NCBI GenBank assembly: GCA_049347715.1
Contig: CP186339.1
Span: 3,100,001 to 3,164,000 of the forward strand
DNA length: 64,000 nt
Direction: 5' to 3'
DNA from: Thalassotalea_B piscium_A
GTDB taxonomy: Bacteria; Pseudomonadota; Gammaproteobacteria; Enterobacterales; Alteromonadaceae
Part shown: positions 26,545-35,210 of the stretch, in pieces
How positions within the stretch are numbered: position 1 is the stretch's first letter
Layout: each line of letters starts with the position of its first letter
Notes under the pieces: model-generated
Seen by the model: only the letters and a program-made list of their open reading frames with translations
Told to the model about the DNA's origin: nothing
Database searches by the model: none
Made by a program: the position numbers and the translations under genes

Positions 26545-29412
26545 TTATGATTGTAAATACTTGCTAAAAATTTTATTGATCACTTGAGCATGATTTGAAA
26601 ATTCCTGAACTGGCATAAGGTTGTCTTTATTTTTTAAAACACAATGATGTCCAAAATCACGTAATTGACAATAGTGATTGATCAATTGCTCACACTCATC
26701 ACCAGTAATTACCTGCCATTGAGATAATGTTTTAAAAATGCGTATGTTATCTGAAGGTAAAGACATCTCAGAAAATTTACCATAATAAGCAAGTACTAGG
26801 AATTGAGCTAAAAACTCAATATCCACTAAGCCTCCCTTACTCTGCTTAATGTCAATTTCTGTTAATGTCGATTTATCTAAATGATTTTGCATTTTTTTAC
26901 GCATTTCAACCACAGATTTTTTTAGTTCATCTATATCTCTTTCTTGCACTAAGGTTGTTTTACGAATGCGTTCAAATTGCTCTATTAATTTATCATGCCC
27001 ATAAATAGCTCGCGTTCTTACTAAAGCTTGGTGTTCCCAGGTCCAAGCTTCATTTATTTGATATTTTTCAAAGCTGTCAATATGCACCACTAACACACCA
27101 GAATTGCCAGAAGGTCTAAGTCGCATATCTAGTTCATATAAAATACCGCTGTTCATGCGCGTATTAAAAATATGAACTATACGTTGGGCTAACTTGGCAT
27201 AAAACTGACTAGCAGAAACTTGCTTAGCTCCATTGGTCACATCATCGAGGGCACAATCATGAATAAAGACTAAGTCAAGATCAGAACCATAACCTAGTTC
27301 AACCCCTCCCATTTTACCGTAACCTATTACAGCAAAAGCTTTATTGTCTGATAAAGCCACAGTAGTGGGAATACCATAACGCAAACTCACTTGTTGCCAT
27401 GCCATATTAATCACTTCGCCAACAATTGCTTGTGCTAGAGCCGTTAAATGATCGCTCACTTTAGTAATAGGTAATACGCCAACAATATCAGCCACAGCAA
27501 TACGTAATTGCTGTGCTTGTTTAAATTGACGCAGAAACTCCATCTGTGCTTCTATATCATCTTCGGGAACACGCAATAAGTTTTCACGTAGATGCTCTTC
27601 ATAACTGCTCAGCGCTGGTGGTGAGTTAAGCAATGTAGGGTCAATTAATTCATCCAGTAAAATAGGATATTTAATAATATGCTCAGCAACCCATTGGCTC
27701 ATTTGGCAAAGCTTAACTAAATGCTTTAGTGCTCCTTCATTTTCATACAACAATTCTAAATATGCCGTGCGTGTAGACACTTTATTGATAATTAATAAGA
27801 TACGCGCTAGTGCAGTTTCATCCGCATCTAGATCGACTAAATAAGACAATAATAGAGGGATTAACTTATCAAGGACTTGACGTCCTCTGCTACCTATACT
27901 GTATTTTTTAGCCTCTTCTCGAAAATTTTTCAACGATAACCACATTTTTTCGGCTGGCCATTGAGGCTGAGACTGAGTTATCCACTCAATAGATTCTTCA
28001 TCATCCCATTGTCCATCCCATAAAGTGGTCCAATGATGGTCTTCCGCTTGATGATGAGGACTTTCTTCTCCGATAAGGACATTAAACTCTGCGTGAACTC
28101 CTGCCATTAAACCATGTAGGTGAGTTAAAAAATCTTGCCAAGAAGGAAACTTATCATCACCTAGTACATATAGGAGTCTTGCTTGATCTAATGCGGAGTC
28201 AGGTAAGGTTTGGGTTTGTTGATCAGCAAGTGCTTGAATGATATTTTCCACTCGGCGTAAAAAGCGGTAGGTGTTTTCAAGTACCCGTTTACTCGACTCA
28301 CTCATTTCACCTTCTTGAACTAATAAAGGTAAAACCGTTAATAAATTCCGCTCCTGTAATGACTTAATACGTCCACCACGAATCAATTGAAATACCTGTA
28401 CGATAAATTCAACCTCGCGAATTCCTCCAGCGCCTAACTTAATATTATTAGCTAATTGTTTCCGTCTGACTTCTTGCGCTATCATGGCTTTCATACGGCG
28501 CAAACTATCAATGACACTAAAATCAATATAACGACGATAGACAAATGGCCGCAACAGGCTGGATAATTGTTGATGGTATTTGCCTTGACCAATTAAACGC
28601 GCTTTTAACATGGCATAACGTTCCCAATCTCGCCCTTGCTCTTGGTAGTAGTCTTCCATCGCACTGAAAGTAAGTACTAACGGACCACTTTCGCCGAAAG
28701 GACGTAATCGCATATCAACACGATAAACAAAACCGTCAGCCGTTTGTTGGTGTAATGCAGTAATTAATTTTTGTGCCAGCCGAATAAAAAACTGTTGATT
28801 GTCTAATTCACGTCTTGCTCCATGGGTATGTCCTGATTCTGGATAAGCAAAAATCAGATCGATATCTGAAGAGAAATTAAGCTCATTCCCGCCAAGTTTT
28901 CCCATACCATAAACCAATAAAGGCATGGTTTCACCTTCACTATTTTTAGGCACGCCCCACTGTTTATAACAAAGTTCAGATAACCAGTTTAATGTTGATA
29001 ATATCAGGGCATCGGCTAATTTTGATAAACGCTTTAAAGAAAAATCAAGTGAAGCATCATATAAATAATCAGCTACCGCAATAGTCACCATTTGTTTTAA
29101 ACGATAACGTCTTAACAATCGATGTAATTGCTCTTCTGTATCACAATCAGCTAATGCTTGCGTTAAGTCCGCAACATAATCTATTGGCTGACAAAAAGCC
29201 TCATCAGCAAAAAGATTGATTACAATTTCAGGCTGCTGCATTGCACTATTAAAAATAAAGTCGCTTAATGCTAGTGCCCTTTGAAAATCTGATAATTGCG
29301 CCTCACTCAATACTGAATAGCTATCTGGATGCTGCTCTGAAAATTGTAACCAGCGCTTATTTTTCTCAGTCATTAGCATTGGAGGAAAATTGTTACCTTT
29401 ATGAGTTTTCAT
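26545..29412 (-). CDS. glnE: Glutamine synthetase adenylyltransferase/deadenylase
   Basis: Bifunctional enzyme that adds and removes AMP on glutamine synthetase under control of the PII protein. 955 aa (E. coli 946). Two nucleotidyltransferase domains are clear: LLVYGMGKLGGNELNFSSD with DIDLIF in the N-terminal deadenylase half, and GYGKMGGVELGYGSDLDLVF in the C-terminal adenylylase half. The start at 29412 has GAGA upstream; later ATG codons at 29379 and 29373 lack a ribosome site. In E. coli glnE sits between ygiF and hldE. Here hldE is on one side but ygiF lies 7 kb away beyond the yjf-like cluster. Confidence 0.95.
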   Translation of the reverse strand: MKTHKGNNFPPMLMTEKNKRWLQFSEQHPDSYSVLSEAQLSDFQRALALSDFIFNSAMQQPEIVINLFADEAFCQPIDYVADLTQALADCDTEEQLHRLLRRYRLKQMVTIAVADYLYDASLDFSLKRLSKLADALILSTLNWLSELCYKQWGVPKNSEGETMPLLVYGMGKLGGNELNFSSDIDLIFAYPESGHTHGARRELDNQQFFIRLAQKLITALHQQTADGFVYRVDMRLRPFGESGPLVLTFSAMEDYYQEQGRDWERYAMLKARLIGQGKYHQQLSSLLRPFVYRRYIDFSVIDSLRRMKAMIAQEVRRKQLANNIKLGAGGIREVEFIVQVFQLIRGGRIKSLQERNLLTVLPLLVQEGEMSESSKRVLENTYRFLRRVENIIQALADQQTQTLPDSALDQARLLYVLGDDKFPSWQDFLTHLHGLMAGVHAEFNVLIGEESPHHQAEDHHWTTLWDGQWDDEESIEWITQSQPQWPAEKMWLSLKNFREEAKKYSIGSRGRQVLDKLIPLLLSYLVDLDADETALARILLIINKVSTRTAYLELLYENEGALKHLVKLCQMSQWVAEHIIKYPILLDELIDPTLLNSPPALSSYEEHLRENLLRVPEDDIEAQMEFLRQFKQAQQLRIAVADIVGVLPITKVSDHLTALAQAIVGEVINMAWQQVSLRYGIPTTVALSDNKAFAVIGYGKMGGVELGYGSDLDLVFIHDCALDDVTNGAKQVSASQFYAKLAQRIVHIFNTRMNSGILYELDMRLRPSGNSGVLVVHIDSFEKYQINEAWTWEHQALVRTRAIYGHDKLIEQFERIRKTTLVQERDIDELKKSVVEMRKKMQNHLDKSTLTEIDIKQSKGGLVDIEFLAQFLVLAYYGKFSEMSLPSDNIRIFKTLSQWQVITGDECEQLINHYCQLRDFGHHCVLKNKDNLMPVQEFSNHAQVINKIFSKYLQS

Positions 29413-29483
29413 TAAAGTCTCTACTTAATTGTGCAATATGCTACAGTACGTTAAAATTTTGTTATATTACTTAGTAATACGTA

Positions 29484-29496
29484 GACATATTATGTC
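29484..29496. promoter_or_regulatory. Palindromic operator, copy 1 (GACATA-N-TATGTC)
   Basis: GACATATTATGTC, a 6-1-6 inverted repeat, lies 47 bases before the start of the lipoprotein gene. The same sequence occurs twice upstream of the second unit of the cluster (33254 and 33289). Three copies in front of the two halves of one functional cluster argue for a common regulator. Confidence 0.75.
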
Positions 29497-29542
29497 ATAG
29501 GTGTTATTAATAAAAAATAACCATAGCATTTTTGAGGGAACT

Positions 29543-30538
29543 ATGGCAGAAATGCACTATTCAAAAATAATATTAATTAGCTTTATCTTTGTTCTTTTCG
29601 GTTGTTCTGATCCCGTTGTTGAACAAATTGAAAAACAATTACCCATTACAGAACTTCGTGTTAAGCAATTAGCACAAGCCCTTGATAATGGGCAAGTAAG
29701 AAATGCTAACTTAATTAAACAATACGCAGACAAGGTCGTTAAATTAAAACCTGACTTTGCACCACTTGTTAATGAGTTTCGTAAAGAAGCAACAACCGCA
29801 AGTCCTATTTATAAATCAATTGTGGAAAGATTAAAAACGGCTAAAAACAGCCCTGAACTCTTTGCTGATAGTAATGCCAGATACGAAGAAATTCTTAATA
29901 TTTATCAAGCCGCTGATCCCGTTTTATATTCTGACGCATTAAGTGATCCATTAAACGTATTGGCAGATATGTCTGACGGTACCTTACCTCGAGTGAATGC
30001 CTTATCTAAATCACAAAGTTTAGCCGCGAATAATGCTCAAGATTTTGGTGTAGGTGAGCAACTCATCGGTAATCCCAACTATGGTAATTGGACAACCGGT
30101 AGTAATGGTATGTCTTTTTGGCAATGGTACGGGATGTACGCCATGATGGATAATTTATTAGATCGTCGTCGTGTTTCATATAGCCAATGGGGGCGTTCAC
30201 GTAATTATAGCTATTATCATGATTATGGCCGAACCCGTTATAGCTCGCCGAGCCAATTACAAAAACAAACACAACTAGAAACACGTACTCGTAAATCATT
30301 TACAAGTCGCGGGCAAAAATATAATAGTACTTATAGTAAAAACCGCACAGGTTCTTCAAGCCTTTCTGGGCAAAGTAAACAAGCACAAACAAGTGCCAAG
30401 CGTTTTAGCTCTTCTACTGCGAGTAAAAGCAATTATGCTAAAAAAAGTAGTTCAGCTAAAAAATCTTCATACGCTCAGGGCGGTAACTTTAGAAATAGTA
30501 AAACGACCACTTCTCGAAGCTTTAGACGTGGCAAATAA
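29543..30538 (+). CDS. Lipoprotein with Ser/Tyr/Arg/Lys-rich tail, first gene of yjf-like cluster
   Basis: 331 aa from ATG 29543, which has GAGGGAA four bases upstream; the longer frame from GTG 29501 adds 14 non-signal residues. The hydrophobic signal ends in LFGC, a lipobox. A helical region (about 35-130) is followed by a segment FWQWYGMYAMMDNLLDRRR and then a low-complexity tail very rich in Ser, Tyr, Arg and Lys. I do not recognise a named family. The order of parts (lipobox, FW..MM..L segment, basic Ser/Thr tail) is reminiscent of E. coli YgiB/YjfM (DUF1190), which belong to related clusters, so it may be the positional equivalent. Probably anchored in a membrane facing the periplasm. 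Confidence 0.65.
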   Translation: MAEMHYSKIILISFIFVLFGCSDPVVEQIEKQLPITELRVKQLAQALDNGQVRNANLIKQYADKVVKLKPDFAPLVNEFRKEATTASPIYKSIVERLKTAKNSPELFADSNARYEEILNIYQAADPVLYSDALSDPLNVLADMSDGTLPRVNALSKSQSLAANNAQDFGVGEQLIGNPNYGNWTTGSNGMSFWQWYGMYAMMDNLLDRRRVSYSQWGRSRNYSYYHDYGRTRYSSPSQLQKQTQLETRTRKSFTSRGQKYNSTYSKNRTGSSSLSGQSKQAQTSAKRFSSSTASKSNYAKKSSSAKKSSYAQGGNFRNSKTTTSRSFRRGK

Positions 30539-30561
30539 CGAGAGGCAGTAAAGGAATTAAT

Positions 30562-31464
30562 ATGAATACATTGTTTGAAATTACAGGGTTAAACGTAGAC
30601 TTACTTATCTACCTCGCAATAGATATTTCCATCGCAATAGTACTACTGGGTGCTATGCGTGTTATTTCAGGAATATCGGCACAAGTTAATTCAACTGATG
30701 AATTATCAAAAGAAGATAATTTTGCTTTTGGCATCAGTGTTGCTGGCAGTGTCGCTGCTTTAGGGATTGTATTAACTGGCGCTATTACAGGTGAAAACGC
30801 TGAAAGTTACCTAATGGAAGCGGTTGGCATGCTAACTTATGGTGTTTTAGGTCTTATATTGATAAAAACAGGGCGTGTTATTCATGACCGTGTGGCACTT
30901 AATCAGTTAAATAAAACCGAACAAATCAAAGCCAAAAACATTAGTATTGGCTTAGTAGACGCAGCTAGCACTATCGCCACAGCCATTATTATTCGCGCGG
31001 TATTATTATGGGTTCATGGACTTGATATTAGTACTTTTATTGCCATTATCAGTGGTTTTATTATTTCACAAGCGATGTTAGTTCTTGTTACCCGTATTAA
31101 AGAATATCAATATGCGAGAAACAACCAAAATGACAGCTTACAAGAAGCACTAGAGAATGGTCATGTAGCTCTTGGCATTCGATATGCTGGACAAGTGATA
31201 AGTACGGCACTTGCTGTTACTGCAGCCAGTTATTTCCTCAGTTATAATCCTGATACCTTATGGTCTAGCCTTTTCGCATGGATAATATTTAGTATCGCGA
31301 TGACTATCTTAGTCTCTATTTTAACATCTATCGCTAAATACCTTGTCTTATGGGGTATAAACCTAGTTGAAGAAGTTGATCATCAAAGTAATATTGGTGT
31401 GGCAAGTGTCGAAATGGCAATTAGTATTTCAATTGCATTGATCCTAACCGGACTAATGGCTTAG
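30562..31464 (+). CDS. DUF350 membrane protein, duplicated (YjfL-like)
   Basis: 300-aa integral membrane protein with about eight hydrophobic helices. E. coli YjfL has 132 aa and one DUF350 unit; this protein carries two, seen as the repeated pattern of a glycine-rich helix: FAFGISVAGSVAALGIVLTG at about 54-73 and VALGIRYAGQVISTALAVTA at about 210-229, with related ends to each half. It begins 23 bases after the lipoprotein gene and is the second gene of the first unit. DUF350 proteins travel with PspA-like, DUF2170 and DUF2491 proteins in membrane-stress clusters. The molecular function is unknown. Confidence 0.8.
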   Translation: MNTLFEITGLNVDLLIYLAIDISIAIVLLGAMRVISGISAQVNSTDELSKEDNFAFGISVAGSVAALGIVLTGAITGENAESYLMEAVGMLTYGVLGLILIKTGRVIHDRVALNQLNKTEQIKAKNISIGLVDAASTIATAIIIRAVLLWVHGLDISTFIAIISGFIISQAMLVLVTRIKEYQYARNNQNDSLQEALENGHVALGIRYAGQVISTALAVTAASYFLSYNPDTLWSSLFAWIIFSIAMTILVSILTSIAKYLVLWGINLVEEVDHQSNIGVASVEMAISISIALILTGLMA

Positions 31465-31492
31465 ACGTTACAACTGAATATATTTAACGACA

Positions 31493-33223
31493 TTGAAACT
31501 ATTAAAAACATCATTTACGGGCCCAAACAGCCTACTTAAACATGATATATTATTGATTATTACCATGGCCGTTTTAGCCGGCTGTGGTCTTATCTATGAA
31601 TATTTACTTTCACATTATGCCGGTCGCGTACTCGGTGTAATGGAAAGTGCCATCTATACAATGATTGGTTTAATGATTGTTGCTATGGGCTTAGGTGCTT
31701 TCGCCGCAAGAAAAATTAAATGTGCATTCAACGGTTTTGTCTGGCTTGAGTTAATTATTGCCTTTTTAGGTTGCACCGCAATTCTTATGATTGGTGGTTT
31801 AATTGCGTTAACTCAGACATTTCCACAGCTATTAGCTGATATGTTCTACCTCCCACCTGATATGGTTCCTCGAGGTGGATATTTAAAGCAATTAAGTTTC
31901 CTCGCGTTTAACAGTCCTTATGTATTTGGTTTATTACTAGGTTTTTTCATTGGTATGGAAATTCCTTTAATAGCGCAAATTCGTGAGCATCTTCATCAAA
32001 AACACCTCAAAAATAATTTAGGTACCATTTATGGTGCTGACTATATTGGTGCTGGCATTGGTGCCGCTATATGGGTAATATTTTTATTATCTATTGATAT
32101 TAGTAAAGCCAGTGCTTTAACCGCTGCACTTAATTTAGCCGCCGGTTTTGCTTTTATTCTTTTTTATTGGCAGAAGCTTAAGTGGAAAAAGCTTTTATTA
32201 GCGCTACATACCTTACTCTTAATTTTAATCTTTTTTATTTATCACCACGGCAATCAATGGCTCAATCAAATGAGCAACTTATTGTATTTAGATAAAGTCG
32301 TTTTTACTGATAAAACCCGTTATCAACAGTTGACCTTTACGCAACGTAATATTGGTAGTGAGCACCCGCCTATCATTAATTTTTATATAAATGGTCGCTT
32401 ACAATTTTCATCTGCGGATGAACATGTTTATCATAGCTATCTTGTTTCTCCCGCCCTTGCCGCTTCTGCCCGCCATGATAAGGTATTGATCATTGGTGGT
32501 GGAGATGGTTTAGCTTTAAGAGATGTTTTAGCCTGGTCTCCTAAAGAAGTTACCTTAATCGATTTAGATAAAGAGTTAATTGAATTATTTCAAAAACCTT
32601 TTGAAAAGCTACCTCAGCCCTTGGCGTATCAAATTGATCGGCTTAACCAACAAAGCTTTTCCGATCCGCGTGTTAACCTTAGGTATCAAGATGCCTTTAT
32701 CGCTATTGACGAGCTACTTTCAAATAAACAGGTCTTTGATAGCATCATTGTTGATTTACCTGACCCTAGCCACCCAGATCTTAACAAGTTATATTCAGTG
32801 AACTTTTACGCTCGCTTAAAACAACTACTTGCCGGAGACGGTGTGATTGCCATTCAGTCGGCAAGCCCCTATCACTCGAAAGATGCCTTTATCACCATAG
32901 GGAATACAGTAGCTGCGGCTGAGTTTGATCATGTACAGCAATATCATGCTAATGTACCAAGCTTTGGTGAATGGGGTTGGACAATCGCCAGCAAATATGG
33001 GGCAAGTCCCCTAGCTCGATTAAAATCTTTAGATGAATTTGCTGTTGAGCCGAAATGGCTTACCTTACCTATGCTTTACGGGGCGTTTGAATTCCCGCAT
33101 CAATTTTTTAAATACAAAGAGTCGCTACCCATTAATTACTTAGGTAGTCACACTATTTATCAACTGCATCAAAAAGCGTGGCGAGATCAACAAGGTTTAA
33201 ATGAATCTCATTTGCAAGAATAA
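31493..33223 (+). CDS. Membrane-bound spermidine-synthase-like protein
   Basis: 576 aa: about seven membrane helices in the first 240 residues, then a soluble aminopropyltransferase-type Rossmann domain. The domain has VLIIGGGDGLALRDVLAW (SAM or decarboxylated-SAM loop), then LIDLDKELIELF and FDSIIVDLPDPSHP with the catalytic aspartate region. The start is TTG at 31493; an in-frame stop lies just upstream and the next ATG (31565) would fall inside the first helix. Third gene of the unit. Such fusions occur in ATP-grasp/DUF350/PspA gene clusters, where a polyamine-type modification of peptide or lipid has been proposed. The true substrate is unknown. Confidence 0.85.
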   Translation: MKLLKTSFTGPNSLLKHDILLIITMAVLAGCGLIYEYLLSHYAGRVLGVMESAIYTMIGLMIVAMGLGAFAARKIKCAFNGFVWLELIIAFLGCTAILMIGGLIALTQTFPQLLADMFYLPPDMVPRGGYLKQLSFLAFNSPYVFGLLLGFFIGMEIPLIAQIREHLHQKHLKNNLGTIYGADYIGAGIGAAIWVIFLLSIDISKASALTAALNLAAGFAFILFYWQKLKWKKLLLALHTLLLILIFFIYHHGNQWLNQMSNLLYLDKVVFTDKTRYQQLTFTQRNIGSEHPPIINFYINGRLQFSSADEHVYHSYLVSPALAASARHDKVLIIGGGDGLALRDVLAWSPKEVTLIDLDKELIELFQKPFEKLPQPLAYQIDRLNQQSFSDPRVNLRYQDAFIAIDELLSNKQVFDSIIVDLPDPSHPDLNKLYSVNFYARLKQLLAGDGVIAIQSASPYHSKDAFITIGNTVAAAEFDHVQQYHANVPSFGEWGWTIASKYGASPLARLKSLDEFAVEPKWLTLPMLYGAFEFPHQFFKYKESLPINYLGSHTIYQLHQKAWRDQQGLNESHLQE

Positions 33224-33251
33224 AAAAAAGTATAAAAAGTAAAATAACAAC

Positions 33252-33301
33252 TTGACATATTATGTCACAGTGCTAAATTAACCATACCGACATAATATGT
33301 C
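33252..33301 (+). promoter_or_regulatory. Double operator over a promoter: GACATA-N-TATGTC copies 2 and 3
   Basis: GACATATTATGTC at 33254-33266 and GACATAATATGTC at 33289-33301, centres 35 bases apart. The first overlaps a -35-like TTGACA (33252-33257), followed after 16 bases by TAAATT at 33274-33279; the second sits where transcription would start. This layout fits repression of the downstream DUF2170-PspA-DUF2491 unit, 65 bases before its first ATG. Confidence 0.75.
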
Positions 33302-33365
33302 GTAGCGACATTAAAGATCATTTATTACTCGATTGCTAATGTTAAAGAAAATTTTGAGGAAGAAT

Positions 33366-33779
33366 ATGAATATTCATAAAATTGCTAATCACTTAAATGC
33401 ACTAGCTGATAATTCAGAAACAGGGATGATATTCGACTGCCAACCTATTTCAGGTGAAGTAGATGTATTACAAATTACTGTAATAGGACGTGAAGAACTC
33501 CCAATATTTGTTTCAGTAACTGATGATCAAATATTATGTATTACTTACTTATGGGGCCGTGATGAAGTTAAACCAGACAGTCTTCATAACCTTCATGAAA
33601 GTATGTTAGAAATGAACATACCAATGCCATTGTCATCTTTTTCAAAAATAGGTGATAAATATGTCATTTTTGGTGCGTTATCAATTAGCTCAACTTTTTA
33701 TGATATAGAACATGAACTCGCCGTACTCAACAATAATGCAATTGATATTATTGATGACATGAGCGACTACCTAATTTAA
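33366..33779 (+). CDS. DUF2170 protein (YjfI-like)
   Basis: 137 aa from ATG 33366, which has GAGGAAGA just upstream; the frame from 33333 adds 11 residues without support. The sequence has the YjfI look: MNIHKIANHLN at the start, a central REELPIFVSVTDDQILC strand pair, LHESMLEMNIPMPLSSFS, and an acidic C-terminal helix. It is cytosolic and has no catalytic motif. First gene of the second unit, directly behind the double operator. In E. coli yjfI-yjfJ-yjfK-yjfL the order DUF2170, PspA, DUF2491 is the same as here. Confidence 0.8.
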   Translation: MNIHKIANHLNALADNSETGMIFDCQPISGEVDVLQITVIGREELPIFVSVTDDQILCITYLWGRDEVKPDSLHNLHESMLEMNIPMPLSSFSKIGDKYVIFGALSISSTFYDIEHELAVLNNNAIDIIDDMSDYLI

Positions 33780-33800
33780 TTCCCACCCAAGGAGAATATT

Positions 33801-34490
33801 ATGAGCATTTTTAAAAAGATTATGACCGCTATCCGAGGTGGTGCTACTGAAGTTGGTGAGTCAATTGTAGATGCAAACGCAACACGTATATTTGAACAAG
33901 AAATTCGTGACGCTGAAAATCACTTAACCAAAGCTAAACGCGATTTAACCGGTGTAATGGCCCAACAGATGGCTGCTAGCAGAGAAGTTGACCGAATTAA
34001 ACGAGATGTGGCAGAGCATGAAGGCTATGCAGTACAAGCGTTAGAAAAAGGTGATGAAACATTAGCTCTAGCCGTGGCAGAAAAAATATCGGCATTAGAA
34101 ACCGAACTTTCAAGCCAACAACAAGCATTAGATAGTTTCCAAGGTAGTGCTGACCGCTTAAAAGAGTTAGTGAAGAAAAGTGAACGCCAAGTACAAGAAT
34201 TTAAACGTCAATTATCAATGGTTAAAACCACTGAAAGTGTACAAAAAGCCACTTCAGCTATCACTGATAACTTTTCGTCAAGTAATTCTAAGTTATTAAG
34301 TGCAAAAGATTCACTTGAGCGTATCAAAGCTAAACAACAAAAGTTTGATGATAAAATGAAAGCCGCTGAAGTACTTGCATCAGAAGATTCTGATTCTTCA
34401 TTAGCTGCACAACTTAAAGAAGCTGGCATTGGTGCTAGTGATAATAACGCTAATTCAGTACTTGAACGATTGAAAGCGAAACAAAAGTAA
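33801..34490 (+). CDS. PspA/IM30-family protein (YjfJ-like)
   Basis: 229-aa, almost entirely helical coiled-coil protein of the ESCRT-III-like PspA/Vipp1/IM30 family. It opens with SIFKKIMTAIRGGATEVGES, the amphipathic membrane-binding helix, followed by long helices with heptad patterns (residues about 30-180) and a short C-terminal helix rich in Ala and Ser. It is expected to polymerise on the inner face of the inner membrane and to repair or remodel it. It follows the DUF2170 gene by 21 bases with a GGAG site. The classical pspBC and pspF genes are absent, so its regulation must differ from E. coli psp. Confidence 0.88.
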   Translation: MSIFKKIMTAIRGGATEVGESIVDANATRIFEQEIRDAENHLTKAKRDLTGVMAQQMAASREVDRIKRDVAEHEGYAVQALEKGDETLALAVAEKISALETELSSQQQALDSFQGSADRLKELVKKSERQVQEFKRQLSMVKTTESVQKATSAITDNFSSSNSKLLSAKDSLERIKAKQQKFDDKMKAAEVLASEDSDSSLAAQLKEAGIGASDNNANSVLERLKAKQK

Positions 34491-34516
34491 CTTTAATCTT
34501 GTTTAAATAAGAATAT

Positions 34517-34556
34517 ATCGCTTGTTGGATAATTAAAACATTCAACAAGCGATTTT
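34517..34556 (+). terminator. Internal hairpin between PspA-like and DUF2491 genes
   Basis: ATCGCTTGTTG (34517-34527) pairs with CAACAAGCGAT (34543-34553), followed by TTT. It lies in the 79-base gap inside the unit. It may act as a partial terminator or 3'-end stabiliser that makes the PspA-like protein more abundant than the following genes. Confidence 0.55.
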
Positions 34557-34569
34557 ATGGTGAAAAACA

Positions 34570-35208
34570 ATGAGCTTTCTTAAAAATATATTTAAAAAAG
34601 AACAACCGCAACGCACAATTAACAAAGCCAAAGATCTATTGGTTAACGACATTATTGTATTAACTGACAGCTTCGCACTACCAGAACATCTTCGTTCACA
34701 ACAATTCCAAGTTACCGAAATTAATAGCTATGAATTTGAAAATGAAACACAAACTGAATGGGTGCTTACTGGCAGCAATAATATTGAACTCTATCTCTCA
34801 CTTGATGTAGATGATAAAACTTATTTAAAATTTTCAATTAAAATTGTTCACCAAGACGTTGAATCTTTATTCGACTTAGATGAATTTGCTACCATTTTTG
34901 ATGAGCCTGGCAATGCTGTTTTAACTCGACAAGATGATAGTGATCACACCACAGGTTGGACAAGTGAAGCATATCAACAACGTATCTATGCTCAAGTAGG
35001 TTACTTTCATCGTAAAGATCATCGCCAAGACAAGCTCTCTGAATTTGAAGGAAAAGATTCAGGCGAACAATTTGAACTCTACCAATTATTAGATCAAGAT
35101 GAACAATATGGTGTAGAACTAGAAGTATGGCAAGACGGTGATACTGATGTATTTTTAACAATATATCGCCCTACGACTGATATTATTGATATGTATCCAG
35201 GAAGTTAA
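34570..35208 (+). CDS. DUF2491 protein (YjfK-like)
   Basis: 212 aa, acidic and soluble. The opening FLKNIFKKEQPQ is short and basic, followed by beta-rich sequence with VTEINSYEFENETQTEWVLTG and TGWTSEAYQQRIYAQVGYF, and an acidic C-terminal part with the EVWQDGDTDVFLTIYRP motif. The pattern and the position after a PspA-like gene match E. coli YjfK. The function is unknown; it may bind the PspA-like scaffold or the DUF350 protein. The ATG is 11 bases behind the internal hairpin, and the gene nearly touches the next one. Confidence 0.78.
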   Translation: MSFLKNIFKKEQPQRTINKAKDLLVNDIIVLTDSFALPEHLRSQQFQVTEINSYEFENETQTEWVLTGSNNIELYLSLDVDDKTYLKFSIKIVHQDVESLFDLDEFATIFDEPGNAVLTRQDDSDHTTGWTSEAYQQRIYAQVGYFHRKDHRQDKLSEFEGKDSGEQFELYQLLDQDEQYGVELEVWQDGDTDVFLTIYRPTTDIIDMYPGS

Positions 35209-35210
35209 TT

